From the NCBI RefSeq assembly GCF_014851395.1, contig NW_024041039.1, positions 4,530,691 through 4,594,690 on the forward strand: a stretch of DNA of 64,000 nt. The letters are read 5' to 3'. The notes under the pieces were generated by a model. That model searched no databases and had not been told where the DNA came from. It saw nothing but the letters and a program-made list of their open reading frames with translations. The first letter of the stretch is position 1. Each line of letters opens with the position of its first letter. Position numbers and translations under genes: made by a program. Positions 46,030-56,782 of this stretch are shown piece after piece. The stretch comes from Micropterus salmoides. Its lineage: Eukaryota > Chordata > Actinopteri > Centrarchiformes > Centrarchidae.

Positions 46030-46415
46030 GTAGTGGTACGTGACGTCACCCATTTGTTTGTCGACTGCCATTTTGAAGATTTGAGTTTGGCATTTTTGCT
46101 GGCCGCAGTAGCATCTTGTCAGTTACAACATAGCCACGCTAAGCATATCCTCTATTTTCCTCTAAATGGGACCATAATTTACTAAATAAACATCATGCTG
46201 TGTTGGCAAAGACATGAAACGACTGAGACCATAAACTAAGGAATGTGTTTACTGAGGTAATAAATCAGGTGAGATGTAGCCTCATTTTCTCATTAAGTTC
46301 AATGCAGTCGGACTTCTTTTCGCCCCCTGCTGGTTAATTAGAAATAATGCAGGTTTAAGGCGCTTCCACATTGCCTTCACTTTTCAGACCCGGAGGTTCC
46401 TGCTTGTAGTGGTAC
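46030..46415. repeat. Dispersed fish repeat (GACGTCACCCATTTG family)
   Basis: GTGACGTCACCCATTTGTTTG, ACCATAAACTAAGGAATGTG, CGCCCCCTGCTGG and CTTCACTTTTCAGACCCGGA are words of a repeat I recall as very common in percomorph genomes. Its class (SINE or DNA element) is uncertain. Confidence 0.55.
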
Positions 46416-47320
46416 TGTAGTTTTGGAAGTAGATGTAATAGTAGGTATTGTAACTAGTATTGCGTGTGGTCCTGGTCACTGCAGCATGAATTATGGCAGA
46501 AGTTTTCACCAACTTACATTTGTCTGAGTTCAATCAGAGGATTTGTTTATCAAGGTCAGGTCGATATGTATGAGTGAAGGTCTTGCACAGAGTTGATCTT
46601 TGTTCACCTTGGACTCGTGAATTTGCGCGTTGCCCAATAGCAAACTGAAAAACATCAAGAAAGCTGGAGACAGTACGGCAGAGTTAACTTTGCTGCCAGT
46701 TTGTCCCAGTGGGTGACCGAGGTAATGCCACAGGAACAAAAAAAAAATCTGATGTGTAAAACCGACGAATGCCTGACAAGCTTAGTTATGACTCTTTGTA
46801 CTTATGTTTGTGAACTTTCCAAGAGCCTAGCCTTTTGTGCGTATGATTTCATCTGAATGTAAAGCCTATAGGCAAAGCATGCAGCACAAAAGCATCAGTC
46901 ACAGTTGGTAAGGTAAACTGCAGTATTGTAAGAGCTTGAGTAGGAGTAGTTTTAGTATTTGTAGCTGTAGTAGCAGTCATAGTATATGTAGTATCGGCCG
47001 ATTAGCACCAGTATACCGTGCAGGTGTATCAGTGGTATTATATGTAGGGAGGTACATTTTATTTCTGTGAGCTGGAAGGGAAGCCGGCTAAATGAAGCGA
47101 AAGCAGCGTTCTTAGAATCAGAGGAGCAGTAGTTACTTCTGTCAACATATTTCATAAAAGGTTTCCCTGTCTTGTATGTCAAACCTTTTCCCCTTCTGAA
47201 ATGAGTTATGAGCTCACCAACAAGCACTGACTTGTTACACTGCAAGTGGAACATTATTATATTTTGAAGTTTCTCTGAAGTAAATTTAACCCTCTCTCCT
47301 TTGTTTTTGTCTGTTTTCAG
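46416..47320. other. npas3: Unannotated intron sequence and exon B acceptor
   Basis: Unique-looking DNA. The last 30 bases before exon B form a conventional acceptor: CCTCTCTCCTTTG, a T-rich tract, then TTTTCAG. No other exon recognised. Confidence 0.55.
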
Positions 47321-47410
47321 TCTCTGGACGGGTTTGTATTTGCACTAAACAAGGAGGGACGCTTCCTCTACATCTCCGAGACGGTCTCCATCTACCTGGG
47401 ACTGTCACAG
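47321..47410 (+). CDS. npas3: npas3 exon B (start of PAS-A)
   Basis: This 90-bp exon encodes 30 residues in a single phase (0 at both ends): SLDGFVFALN, then KEGRF, then LYISETVSIYLGLSQ. It is the first strand and helix region of the PAS-A domain, used by bHLH-PAS proteins to dimerise with ARNT partners in the nucleus. The motif is nearly identical to mammalian NPAS3, and also close to NPAS1, so exon A is what fixes the paralogue. Acceptor TTTTCAG and donor CAG|GTAAGTC are both strong. Skipping would keep the frame but delete the first part of PAS-A. Downstream, a large TC array begins 150 bp after the donor. Confidence 0.96.
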
Positions 47411-47519
47411 GTAAGTCATCCCACCTGCCCGTCTCTCTGTCTGTGATGTCACATTCTCAGTCTCAGTATTTTGGTTTCTTTCTCGGTCTTGCAGATTCTC
47501 TAGTCTACCTGTCTTCCTC

Positions 47520-47558
47520 TCTTCTCTCTCTCTTTCTCAGATTGTCTCTTTCTCAGAT

Positions 47559-47608
<50 letters not shown>
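47520..47608 (+). repeat. CT-rich tract with (TC)24 array
   Basis: A duplicated CTTTCTCAGATTGTCTC unit (47532 and 47548) leads into a 48-bp TC array (47561-47608). CUCUCU/UCUU RNA is the binding target of PTBP1; the position after a neuronal exon makes this relevant to splicing, though that is inference. Confidence 0.85.
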
Positions 47609-47610
<2 letters not shown>

Positions 47611-48467
47611 CTCCTCTCTCTCTCATCATTACCAAAGACAATTCCCAACAAATTAAGGCTCATTTCAAATCTCATCAGCTCGTCGGACGGTTGTTGATTT
47701 GTGCAGCGAGCGACGGCGCATATTTTATTGCTTCGTGTGTGTGTGTGCCGGGGACACTTCATTGTACTTTGTCAGCTTGGTAACGAGTTCTGCGTCTCAA
47801 TTGGTTCACTCTCCACCAGTTCCTGTTAATAGAGACTGGCGTCCACCCTGAAGGTCGACACATCGACCTTGGAGGCGCTAATAAGTCAGTATTGACAAGC
47901 TGTGTGTGTGTGTTGCAGAACTGAAAGGGATTCAAACCGCCACATTTGCTCGTTTGCCTCATAGCTTCTGTCAGCTTGGGTGCAAACTGCCAATATGTGT
48001 TAAAGTAAACAGGAAACACAGAAGTAACATGAGCTGTTAAATAACCTGCACTTGCACCTTTTGGCTTTTGTGTATTGTTAGTGTCATGCTGAAGAACAGC
48101 GTTTTTATGTCGTTAATTTTATCTTACGTTGTGTTGGAGTGTTTCTAGATATCTGGAATATGGATGTCAGCTGTCAAACAGAACTGGTTTCACACCCTAC
48201 GCTGACATTGTTAAAAGGTCATATCATTTTCAGAGCTTCTTCTGTTAAAGGCGGCGCTGTTAATCAGCTGAGACTCCCACGGTGCTTGAATGCACCACAG
48301 CACACATGCCAGACACCATCTCCTCGGCAGACTTGTGCACACTCCGCTGAGCTCTCATCATTACAGTTGCATTGTACTAGTTTGTGCTTTAGACAAATCT
48401 GCAGCTTGAAAACAAGACGAGCGTCTCTGCTGATGTGCAGCACAGATCAGTTGGCATTTTAAGAGGT
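47609..48467. other. Unannotated intron sequence
   Basis: Unique-looking, with CATTACCAAAGACAATTCCC and CAACAAATTAAGGCTCATTTC near its start. No gene recognised. Confidence 0.5.
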
Positions 48468-49566
48468 ACACAGTAAAATCAGCATAAATTAACGCCGTCA
48501 GAGTTGATTTTAACACTTTAAAAGTGTTAGACATTGCTCTAAAGAGGATCATTTGTTTACTACACAAGCGTTAACCCCGCAACATTTTAAAGGTGTTAAT
48601 ATAGCTCTTCCATATTCCTGAAACAAATGCTTGGAAAATAAAGTTGGCAAAATAAAGAGGGTAGGGCTGGACAGTAAAACAATAACAATATAACAAATGT
48701 TCAATAAATATTCAATAAATGTTTGATTTGATTCACACAAGAAGTAGGATTGATTGATTTTTTTTTTTTTTTTTTATTAAGAGAAAGGACAGAAAAAAAG
48801 CTTTTACTTAATTTTACTTGTGCATATTTGTTGAAAAAGATTTTATCACAATTGTTTTGAATGTTCAACCTCAGGTTTGTGAAGTGATCCACTGACCATA
48901 AAGAAAAGTTTAAACCACAATTAACCATCAGGTTTCTTCAACTTTCACTGAGGAGCAAAAATCAGCATTTAAACTCAAAAGAAATAACGATTTGATAATT
49001 ATCGAAAGATATGAAACTTTTTATCACGATAACATTTTTGTCCACATCGTCCGACCGTATAAGAGGGTCACGCTTTGTGTTTTAAAACATTTATTTTAAC
49101 ACTTCCACCTCTAAGAATCTGATTACTTTACATTAAAAAATGTAATAGAAATGAACAGATTAGTCTTGCATGCTAACCGCTAACTTGTTAAACAGGCGTT
49201 TAACAAGCCACAAGTTATGGTGGCTCACCTTCAAAATACAATATTTATAACATTAACAGATACTACGACTTCATTTACTTATCAAACAGTGTTAAAGTTT
49301 AGACCCAGGTCAAAAGCACAGCGCCTAGTTTCCCAGCAGTCATTGGAGTGCTTTCATGAAGGTACTTCTGGCTTCAGCCAAATGGTGTGCGTGCGCTGTG
49401 GCGGCGGGTTGACGTGAACTCTTCAAGTGTAAAAGCCAGAATCAGAGTTGAGAGTAAGAAGTTAATATTTATACAGTTACACTCACAGGTTTGATTTAGT
49501 GACACTTTGTTTTTACACTCTGTTTTAGCACCAACTCTTTATCAATCGGAGTAAAACCAACTCTGC
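48468..49566. mobile_element. Candidate DNA element hosting a hAT MITE
   Basis: Left part (48468-48600) has AGTAAAATCAGCATAAATTA, AGAGTTGATTTTAACACTTT and AAAGTGTTA; right part (49420-49566) has GTTTTTACACTCTGTTTTAG and GTAAAACCAACTCTGCTGC, whose reverse complement shares AGAGTTGGTTTTAC with the left. The MITE at 48662-49059 sits between. Ends and duplication are not resolved. Confidence 0.35.
48662..49059. mobile_element. hAT MITE, 398 bp, 8-bp duplication
   Basis: The left end is TAGGGCTGGACAGTAAAAC and the right end, inward, TACGGTCGGACGATGTGG, both derived from a TAGGGCTGGACGAT-type terminus. Subterminal words AACAATAACAATATAAC and ACGATTTGATAATTATCG fit the same family. Flanking octamers AAAGAGGG (48654-48661) and TAAGAGGG (49060-49067) differ at one base, giving the 8-bp duplication of hAT elements. 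A T run lies at 48757-48776. Confidence 0.75.
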
Positions 49567-50000
49567 TGCTACTCATATTTCACTTCGCAGTTCCGTGCAT
49601 GAGTGTGTGTAATCAGCCGTTTGGCCATACAAAGCGTATGACTTTGACTCTAGAGACTGTGGTTCACATCCAAAAGTCAAAAGGGTGTTTGTTTTAACCT
49701 TGACCGTCATCTTCCCTGGTCTTAACTTAACTGTTATTCTGGGTTAAAGGTTGGATTTAAACATAACTTGCTAGGTGACCAAATCGCAGAGTAATGTGTG
49801 GAATAAATTAAATAAATAAATTATATCAGGATTTGAAGTAGCTCTATCATTAACCTACTACAACTGATATTTATATAATTTAGTTAAAAAAAAAATCAAC
49901 TTTATCTGACAGCAGATTTCAGTCTGTATAAACGCCCAGAGAGTAGATACAGTATTTCACTCCACCGTATCGGTGAGCTGAGCTGAACGTTGTTTTCTGT
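49567..50000. other. Unannotated intron sequence
   Basis: GTGGTTCACATCC at 49661-49673 resembles a pol III B box, but no A box could be placed, so no SINE is called. Confidence 0.45.
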
Positions 50001-50465
50001 AAACGAACTTTCTCGCCCTGTCCACACTACTCTGTTTTTGCTTTAAAACGAATACGAAAACGACTGAAAACGCACAGCAAGTGGCCGTTCACGCACACCG
50101 GGCGTGTGTTATAAAGTAATGCAGACGAAGAAACACACCAAATTTTTTTTTTTACATGGACCAATAACGAGCTGGGACTGTTACTGAATGTAACACGGGG
50201 GGTAAAAGGCTGTGGCGTCGCAAAGTAAATAATATGACATACACATATTTTAATAAAATACCAAATCAAAAACTCTGTCAGTAGCATCGTGTTTCTGCTT
50301 TGCATGACTTATGAGACCCAATCAGAGAGCCGAGCGTGAGCGTCTGCGTCATCGTTTCTAAAGTCCTCCGTTTTAGCCCGTCCGCACTAAAACGCTCTCC
50401 GGAGTTTTAAAACGAAAAACGGGGTTGGCAGCGTTTTCAAGCTTCTCCGTTTTAGGTCTTCCTTT
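50001..50465. repeat. Probable MITE-like repeat (AAAACG words)
   Basis: CCCTGTCCACACTACTCTG and GCTTTAAAACGAATACGAAAA on the left and CCGTCCGCACTAAAACGCTC and GTTTTAAAACGAAAAACGGG on the right suggest related arms. It resembles a fish repeat built from AAAACG words. Ends not defined. Confidence 0.4.
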
Positions 50466-50485
50466 TCACCGTTAACGTAGCAAAA

Positions 50486-50558
50486 GCTCTCTCGCTCTCG
50501 CTCTCACTCACTCTCTCTCGCTCTTGCTCGCTCTCTCTCTCTTGCTCGCTCTCTCGCT

Positions 50559-50597
<39 letters not shown>
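50486..50597 (+). repeat. TC/GCTC microsatellite
   Basis: About 110 bp of TC units broken by GCTC and TTGCTC variants. Confidence 0.9.
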
Positions 50598-50639
50598 ACC
50601 CCCCATTAGTTGAAAGTGTGAACTCCTTGTCTCTGTGAA

Positions 50640-50960
50640 TTAGATATAGGAAGCTCTCAGATATGGGAGCGAGCAAAAAAGGCCAATCAGTTTACCAAAT
50701 TAAAGAGGAAGGCACATCACCCCACCCTCTCTCTTTCTCTCTGTCACTGTGTCCCCCTTTTGCTCTCTATCCTCACCCCTCCTGGCTTAATTCCCCCACC
50801 AAGATTGATTGATGATTTCTATCAAATAATTGATTAATTGTCAAATTGTGTCCCCTAAGCTTTTCCGCCAGCTCCGCTGAGCTGGTTATCTTGTTCCCTC
50901 TGCTTTTATCAGCTGCTGAAGAAGTGGCACGCCGATTAAAAATAAAAAAAAGTGAGAGAG
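50640..50960. promoter_or_regulatory. Candidate conserved non-coding element
   Basis: Repeat-free apart from a C/T patch at 50725-50785. AGATTGATTGATGATTTCTA and CAAATAATTGATTAATTGTC (50823-50842) pack several ATTGATTAAT cores, the kind bound by TALE and homeodomain factors. Then come CTGGTTATCTTG and TTTTATCAGCTGCTG. Function not tested. Confidence 0.4.
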
Positions 50961-51089
50961 AGAGATCGAGCTTGTCTTTGCCTTGTACGAGTCTCACCCT
51001 GTAATCCTACATGTGTACACAGAGTTCGTCAACCTCCATCCTCTTAATTGCTCTTCCTTCCTCCTCTTCTTCTTTAATCACTGCCCTTC

Positions 51090-51440
51090 CCTCTCTTCAG
51101 TTTTTTGTAAGGGAAGGAAAATATATCGCTAATTATTTTTCAACTTTAATTAGATCGTGGCGTGCAGGAAAAATGGCTGGGTGGCGAGGAGGTGGAGGGG
51201 GGGGGGATTTTTTTTAAGCCTTTTGACAAATTGACGAGGTTATGAATTTTCCCGCTCGGTGGCCGGTGCTGAAACAATCTTCAGGCAGATTTATTGTAAA
51301 GAGGATTTGCCGGTTTAACTCGTTTCTTTGCCGTCTCGTGGCGGATGTGGACGGCCAATCAAACAGGCCGTTAATAGAGTCATTAACAAAGAGCGGAGCT
51401 GTAATTAAACACGGCCGCTGAGTAAAGTTAAAGTCCCTCC
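51090..51440. promoter_or_regulatory. Candidate conserved non-coding element
   Basis: CGCTAATTATTTTTCAACTTT with TAATTAGATC, then after a G-rich break ATTGACGAGGTTATGAATTT, GGCCAATCAAACAGGCCGTT, AGTCATTAACAAAG and TGTAATTAAAC. TAATTA and CCAATCA cores are dense and repeats are nearly absent. A G run is at 51198-51207. Confidence 0.4.
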
Positions 51441-52194
51441 TCCCCCTAACTCCAACACACACAGTAAAAAGTTGACGAGCTGCAGTTTGTTCTGGCTGCT
51501 TGTCACTGACGGCGAGAGGGGGTTTAATCGGGTCGTTATCGGAAACTTTCTCAAGTTAAAATAAGGAAATATATGCACATAGACACGGAAGGCATGTTTC
51601 TGAAAGTTTAAGAGTGTGAATCAGTTTGTATCAGCTGAGACGCTGAAGAGGCTGTGATAAGTTGCAGTAACTGGTGCATCATGGGATTCATTGATGTTTG
51701 CCAACTTCACGTGTTGCTGGTTTACACATGCTGTCAGCGTCATGGAGAGAGAGAGAGAGAGAGAGTTGTGACTGATTGCAGTGACAGTGTAGACGGGTGC
51801 AGAGGATATTCTTGGATTCCCTGTCACTCATTGCAGTATATTTTTGGGTGAAATGCTTCTCTTAAATGGGGGAACTTTAAAAAAAAAAAAAAAAAACTAT
51901 TCTGCAACAAAGGAGATAAAGAGTCTGAATGGGATGTTTTTCCTTTTTTGGTGGACTGTCGGCACAGATGTGTGACTGACAGGCTGATGCTGCACGTTTC
52001 TGAAACGGTGTTCAGTGTCGTTTATTGAAAAGTCGGGTATCTAATGTTTTTCTAAACTTTTGATTTCCTGGCTTTTGAAATCGCCACAGGTCGTAGCCAG
52101 ACATGTTGTGTAGTCAAAGGTTCTGTAGACATTGTAGAATAGTTTTTCTTAATGTAAAGCATTGTAACAATTTGTGTTGAAGGTCAACTGGTTT
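51441..52194. other. Unannotated intron sequence
   Basis: GA array at 51746-51766 and an A run at 51879-51896. Nothing else recognised. Confidence 0.5.
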
Positions 52195-52440
52195 ATCGGT
52201 TCGGGCTACATGATATTGGAAAAAACTGACATTGCAATATTTTTCTTCTCTGCGATATGAAAAAATACAGGAATTTTCACAAAATGACTTTAGTTGCCCT
52301 ATTTGAAAATAATTAAACATCCTAGAAATAGTGGGGTGATTTTGTAGGGAAAATGCATAGAAAATAAACAAGTTGAAATATTTCTTTTTAGTCTCAAGAC
52401 TTTTTTTGCAGGCTATCCTTTCTTGAACTTTAATTCAATA
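52195..52440 (+). mobile_element. hAT-like repeat fragment
   Basis: GGGCTACATGATATTGGAAA and AAACTGACATTGCAATATTT followed by CTCTGCGATATG are the start of a common fish hAT-type family. The far end is lost or unrecognisable. Confidence 0.5.
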
Positions 52441-52676
52441 AAAAATAAAAATAAAGCAGTGGTTTACCAAGGTTGCTTTTCTTTTTGCAACCAAATCCAC
52501 TGTTTCTGGGGTTTTCTCCTGTTTCTCACTTATTTGCAAGTCTACAACTAACAGGTTTGAGGCCTGCTTTGGTGGTTTTGATAAACTGACCAAGTATAAA
52601 ATTGGGGTTGGTGGTTCGCTGTGCATGCAGAGCCTGCTTGTCACTCACTAGCAACAAACTGTGTGTATCCAAGAAC
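52441..52676. other. Unannotated intron sequence
   Basis: Nothing recognised. Confidence 0.45.
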
Positions 52677-54280
52677 CCTTAAAGGTATTCTGCTTTTTGG
52701 CTTTTCCCCTCTCCTTTATCGAGTTATATATCTTTTTTGTGCATGTAACAGGTTTGCAGAATCCAGCCCAAAGGGAGTTCCCATCTCCCACAGAAAGCTC
52801 TGAACCGCTTGAAAACGCTCGTTTGTAGTCCAGTCCTTCGCTTCCATTACTTGTGAAGTCAAAATGCAAATGCGTCATAAAGCTTGCCAAGCGGCCAGCG
52901 GGGTCAGGCACGCCCTCAAACCAAGCTAGTCTGAGCGAAGGCCCTTTGGCTCGACTCCCCTTCGTTTGGTTTTCCATTGTAGAAATGTTGTACCTGTTTA
53001 TTTCATATCACCTCACCTCCGTCGAGGTTCCAAGCAAACTGAGGGAAACTAAAATGTAACGACACGACAGACTGCTGATTGGTCAGACAGAATATTCACT
53101 ATTCACTGCATCATCATTGCATCATTTTACAGTTTTGGTAAGGAATTTCATCACTAAATCCACTTCTGAGAAGTTTTGAGGTGACAAATCAGCTGTGCAG
53201 ATTTCGATTATTGACAGTTTTACGAGAAGTGATGGAACAAAAATGTGCTTGAATATTTTGGAGTTGAGGAGCTCCGCAAGTGGCTGGGGGAAGCCTGTGC
53301 CAACTTGCGGGAGGAGCGTGTGAGGCCGCAAGCCGCCCGCTCACAGAGCCCTCTGCTCCCGCCGTCACACAGACCGCTGCAGCAACAACGGCAGAGGAAA
53401 ACACAGCTGGAAGGTTTTCATACCGCTTATCTGTGTTTACATTCAGAGGAAGGTTCAAACGTTTTAACTTAAAAAAGCTGGTGAATGAAATCGCTGGTGT
53501 GTGTCGCATTGAACGTTACGTCGCGGCAGTTGTGTGTGGCGTTGCTATAACGACAAGCTACGTACTATCTCTGGGTACTGTCTGCAGTGGAAAACGGAGC
53601 AGGACCGAGTAGAGTCAGACTATCGATTTGCGCTATGGTAGCATTTTTCGGCAAGGCAGCATGGATCATCAGAACACCGGCAACAGTTCAACGTTTAGTC
53701 CTGAAAGACGATGCAACTGGAAATTCACATCACAACCTGTAAGTTTGCTTTATTGGTTGTGAATTATATTTAAAATAAACACAGCAATGTAACTTCACAG
53801 ACGTAAACGTTGGCTAACACGGCTAAAGTTATAGCTATAATGCTCATGTTACACCTGATGTGAAAGCTACTGAGCAAACAGTCAAATTGTTCGGCCAATT
53901 TTGATGTAAAATAGAGTTGAAATATGGTGATTTTTGTAGTGTTTTATGGTAAGATGTGGAACAATGATGTTGTGGACTTGAGAGTAACTTATACCATCTG
54001 CTAGGTTACGGTCTCAGTCTGAAGCGGCTTTGATTTGGATCACACTAACTTGTTTCTTACGACCCGCCCTTCTCTGCTTCTGATTGGCTAGTAGTCCTTA
54101 CCTGGGAGCTGCGCATGTGCAACTCCCAACAAAGATTTTGTACAAGTAAGATGCATCACTCTGTAGCTCAAGAGCGGAACGTACAACAATGGTGTTTTTT
54201 GAAAATGAAACCATGTAAACCTGTTCTGGTACAACCCCTAATTAAGATTTTGAACCTAAAAATGAGTAAATCCCTCTACA
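52677..54280 (+). mobile_element. Composite repeat: TTAAAGG family with an insertion
   Basis: The left part begins CCTTAAAGGTATTCTGCTTT and runs through CATCTCCCACAGAAAGCTC. The right part (54058-54280) has TGATTGGCTAGTAGTCCTTA, AAATGAAACCATGTAAACCT and GAACCTAAAAATGAG. These are the two halves of one of the commonest percomorph MITE-like families. Between them, about 52935-54050, is foreign sequence: TTGGCTCGACTCCCCTTCG and GTACCTGTTTATTTC begin what looks like another element, followed by GC-rich unique sequence (53270-53640). Boundaries are approximate. Confidence 0.55.
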
Positions 54281-54629
54281 TCAGACCTCTCTATAAGATT
54301 AGTCATGGAAAATGAGAATGGTGAAAGTTTTCCTTTTGTATCGAGCAGCAAAAAAGTTTAGGTGTTTGAGTTGATTTGACTTGCTGGACAATAGATTGTT
54401 CTGCGATGTGATGACAATCCTGAACCAATATATTGTCTTACGTCAGCTTTTAGTTTAAAGTGCACATGAAACAGGTGTCTGTCTCCTGCGGTTCTCTGTA
54501 GAGGCAGACAGCAGGAGAATCTGTCACTCTGTAACACCCTGTTGATCCAACAACACAGCACAGTGTGTGTTTGTGGGCGGTGTTCATGTACATGTAAATG
54601 TTTTTGTGTGTTTGCGTGTGTGTCAGTCT
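54281..54629. other. Unannotated intron sequence
   Basis: Nothing recognised. Confidence 0.5.
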
Positions 54630-54860
54630 GTTTATGAGACCAGGAAAGCTTGCAGCTGCCCTCTTAGTGATCTAATTGAGACGCGTGTGTGTGTGCGTGT
54701 GCAGCAGATGGCTGTGTGTCCTCTGCCTGATGGTCCAGAGGAAAATAATAACTGCGTCGTCTCAGCCAGACCCAAATTAGTCTGCTGGATTCTCGCCCGT
54801 TACGCCCAAATACGGTCGGCAGCCAGCTCCGCTTCATGCCAGGCCGGCATATGCGGCGGC
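54630..54860. promoter_or_regulatory. Candidate conserved non-coding element
   Basis: CTTAGTGATCTAATTGAGAC, GAAAATAATAACTGCGTCG, CCCAAATTAGTCTGCTGG and GCCGGCATATGCGGC (palindrome near 54844-54856). It is repeat free except for a short GT run and is followed directly by a CA array. Regulatory role is inference. Confidence 0.35.
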
Positions 54861-54877
54861 GTGGGAGAGCATGCACG

Positions 54878-54902
54878 CACACACACACACACACACACAC
54901 AC
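54878..54902 (+). repeat. (CA)n microsatellite
   Basis: CA array. Confidence 0.95.
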
Positions 54903-55067
54903 AGGTGACATGAAGAATTTGGCCTTAAAATGGCGTCTGCTCTGAGAACAAAGATGCATAAGAAGTAGTAGTTGTTGTTGTTGTTTTTGATAATAAATTA
55001 TTGACACGGTCGTAGCTACACCAAGGTCATGTCATCAGGAATAAATCTTAAATCTTAAGGTTCATAA

Positions 55068-55440
55068 TAGGGCTGCAGCTAAAGATGATTTTAGTAGTGA
55101 TGCATATATTATCGGGTTATTCCTGATTTATTCCTCACTTGTTTCGCAATTTTATGTTAAAATCCTCATATAGAAGAAACAATTTAGGCTTAAGTAAAGC
55201 AGCACATGTAGGACCCAAAAAAATATATATGGCACAAATGAAAGTCTTCTTAAATTAAGATATATTGTCACTATCAAGTAAAAAGATTTCCAAAGGATCA
55301 ACTAGTGGCTTTTCAGCTTGACCACAATTTATTTATCCAGAGAGCATTTTAAATACACCACGACAAAAACCATGATGTAGAGCGAACTGGGGCTGCAGCT
55401 AGATAGATTATTCCATTCATCAATGTGTCGTTTAACGAGT
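55068..55440 (+). mobile_element. hAT-like fragments, two same-way starts
   Basis: TAGGGCTGCAGCTAAAGATG at 55068 and GGGCTGCAGCTAGATAGATT near 55391 are both starts of the TAGGGCTGCAGCTAA fish hAT family in the same orientation. Neither has a clear far end. Confidence 0.45.
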
Positions 55441-55809
55441 ACTTTTGCTTGGCGGCGTCATAGGCGACATAAATTTCGAGGTGACTTCCGTTTTAAGGTG
55501 GACGGACAGCAACATGAAATAATCCCATCAATATTGTATAACTGATACACTTTGATACTGAAATGAAATTTTGTGATTACTTTTAATACGTTACAGAGTT
55601 TTGTTGGTGATGGTTGTTTGTTTGAATCAAGTGCAAACACAGAAGTGAAGTTTTGCCAGAGAAGGAACCGAAACTTCTGCACACTGTTGGTCAGTTACAC
55701 ACCGTTTATTAACAACTCTGCAATCGAAAGACTAACAGCTCCCTGATGATTTAGAATTAGCACTAGTTAAATCTTGCTTTCTTCTGTGGTCTATAATACA
55801 CTAGAAGAT
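55441..55809. other. Unannotated intron sequence
   Basis: Nothing recognised. Confidence 0.5.
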
Positions 55810-56281
55810 TTCAAGGTGGTAACACCAGGTTACAAGTAAAAGTCATGCATAAAAAAGTACAAAAGTATTAGCATCAAAATATAAGTACACCTATAAGTAC
55901 CAAAACTAGAAGTAATTATTATGCAGAGCAATAATTATTACTGTATTAATTATGTTGCAGCTGCTAAAGCTGGAGTTCACTTTAATTACTTTATGTACTG
56001 CTGGGCTGCTTGTGAATTTCCTTCTGGGGGTCAATAAAGTCTTGACTTTAATAAATGATATATCATAATTTATTATGTTCTTATTATTAATCTGAATTGG
56101 CAACGTAACCAGCAATTTAATTAATCAAATACATTTAGTATAAAGTACAATATATATATCTGAAATGTAATTGAGTGTAACGAAGCAGACAGAAACTGTA
56201 AGTAAACCCAAGTAAAGGTCAGGAACCTTAGAATTGTACTTAAATGCAGTAGTTGAGTAAATTAGTTACTTTCCATCACTG
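55810..56281 (+). mobile_element. hAT-type AAGTAAAAGTAC-family repeat
   Basis: CAAGTAAAAGTCATGCATAA, AGTACAAAAGTATTAGCATC, ATGTTGCAGCTGCTAAAGCT and the terminal TTAGTTACTTTCCATCACTG mark a nearly complete 3' two thirds of the family also split at 2705-4465. Same orientation as npas3. Confidence 0.65.
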
Positions 56282-56633
56282 TTATTAATCAGTTTTCTGG
56301 AGAACTGTGGCACTTTTAAATCAACTACATTTACTGTAAAATATGTTTTAATTTTTTTCTTCTGCTCGGATTCAGTCATGAGAATGATTCACATTTATAT
56401 GTTCAAAAACATTTGAAACAGGTTTATTGTGATTGTCTCTGTGTGTTATACTGTACAGACATCAGCTGATTTCTGTTTGTTCACCACCATGTGTGGCTTT
56501 GTGTGGAACGAGCTTTTAAATTCCCTCTTTCACACTGATATGTGCAGGGCGATCGACATACAGCCTGAACCAGACGAGTCTCTCTCTCTCTCTCCTATTG
56601 TTCACTGGATTGAATTGGCATGCTTCCCGATGA

Positions 56634-56638
<5 letters not shown>
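56282..56638. other. Unannotated intron sequence
   Basis: Ends in a short TC run (56579-56594). Nothing recognised. Confidence 0.5.
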
Positions 56639-56687
<49 letters not shown>

Positions 56688-56782
56688 AGAGGTGTGTAAA
56701 GCGATTTGTTTCTCTCTTTGTCATTTAAAGAGGCTCTCCAGTGTTCAGACCTGCTGAAACACACACACACACACACACACAC
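56639..56782 (+). repeat. (GT)24 array facing a (CA)12 array
   Basis: A 48-bp GT array (56639-56686) is followed 71 bases later by a CA array (56758-56782). In RNA the two could pair as a long hairpin. Confidence 0.95.

Larger units (their letters stand above)
483..47320 (+). other. npas3: Complete npas3 intron (46.8 kb)
   Basis: The intron starts with GTAGGA and ends with a C/T tract and TTTTCAG at 47314-47320. Both flanking exons join in phase 0. Very long introns are typical of NPAS3. It contains only repeats, low-complexity DNA and unexplained unique sequence; I found no second gene on either strand. Confidence 0.9.

Noticed and set aside
49661..49673. SINE or tRNA B box GGTTCACATCC
   Set aside because: No A box at the right distance could be placed with confidence.
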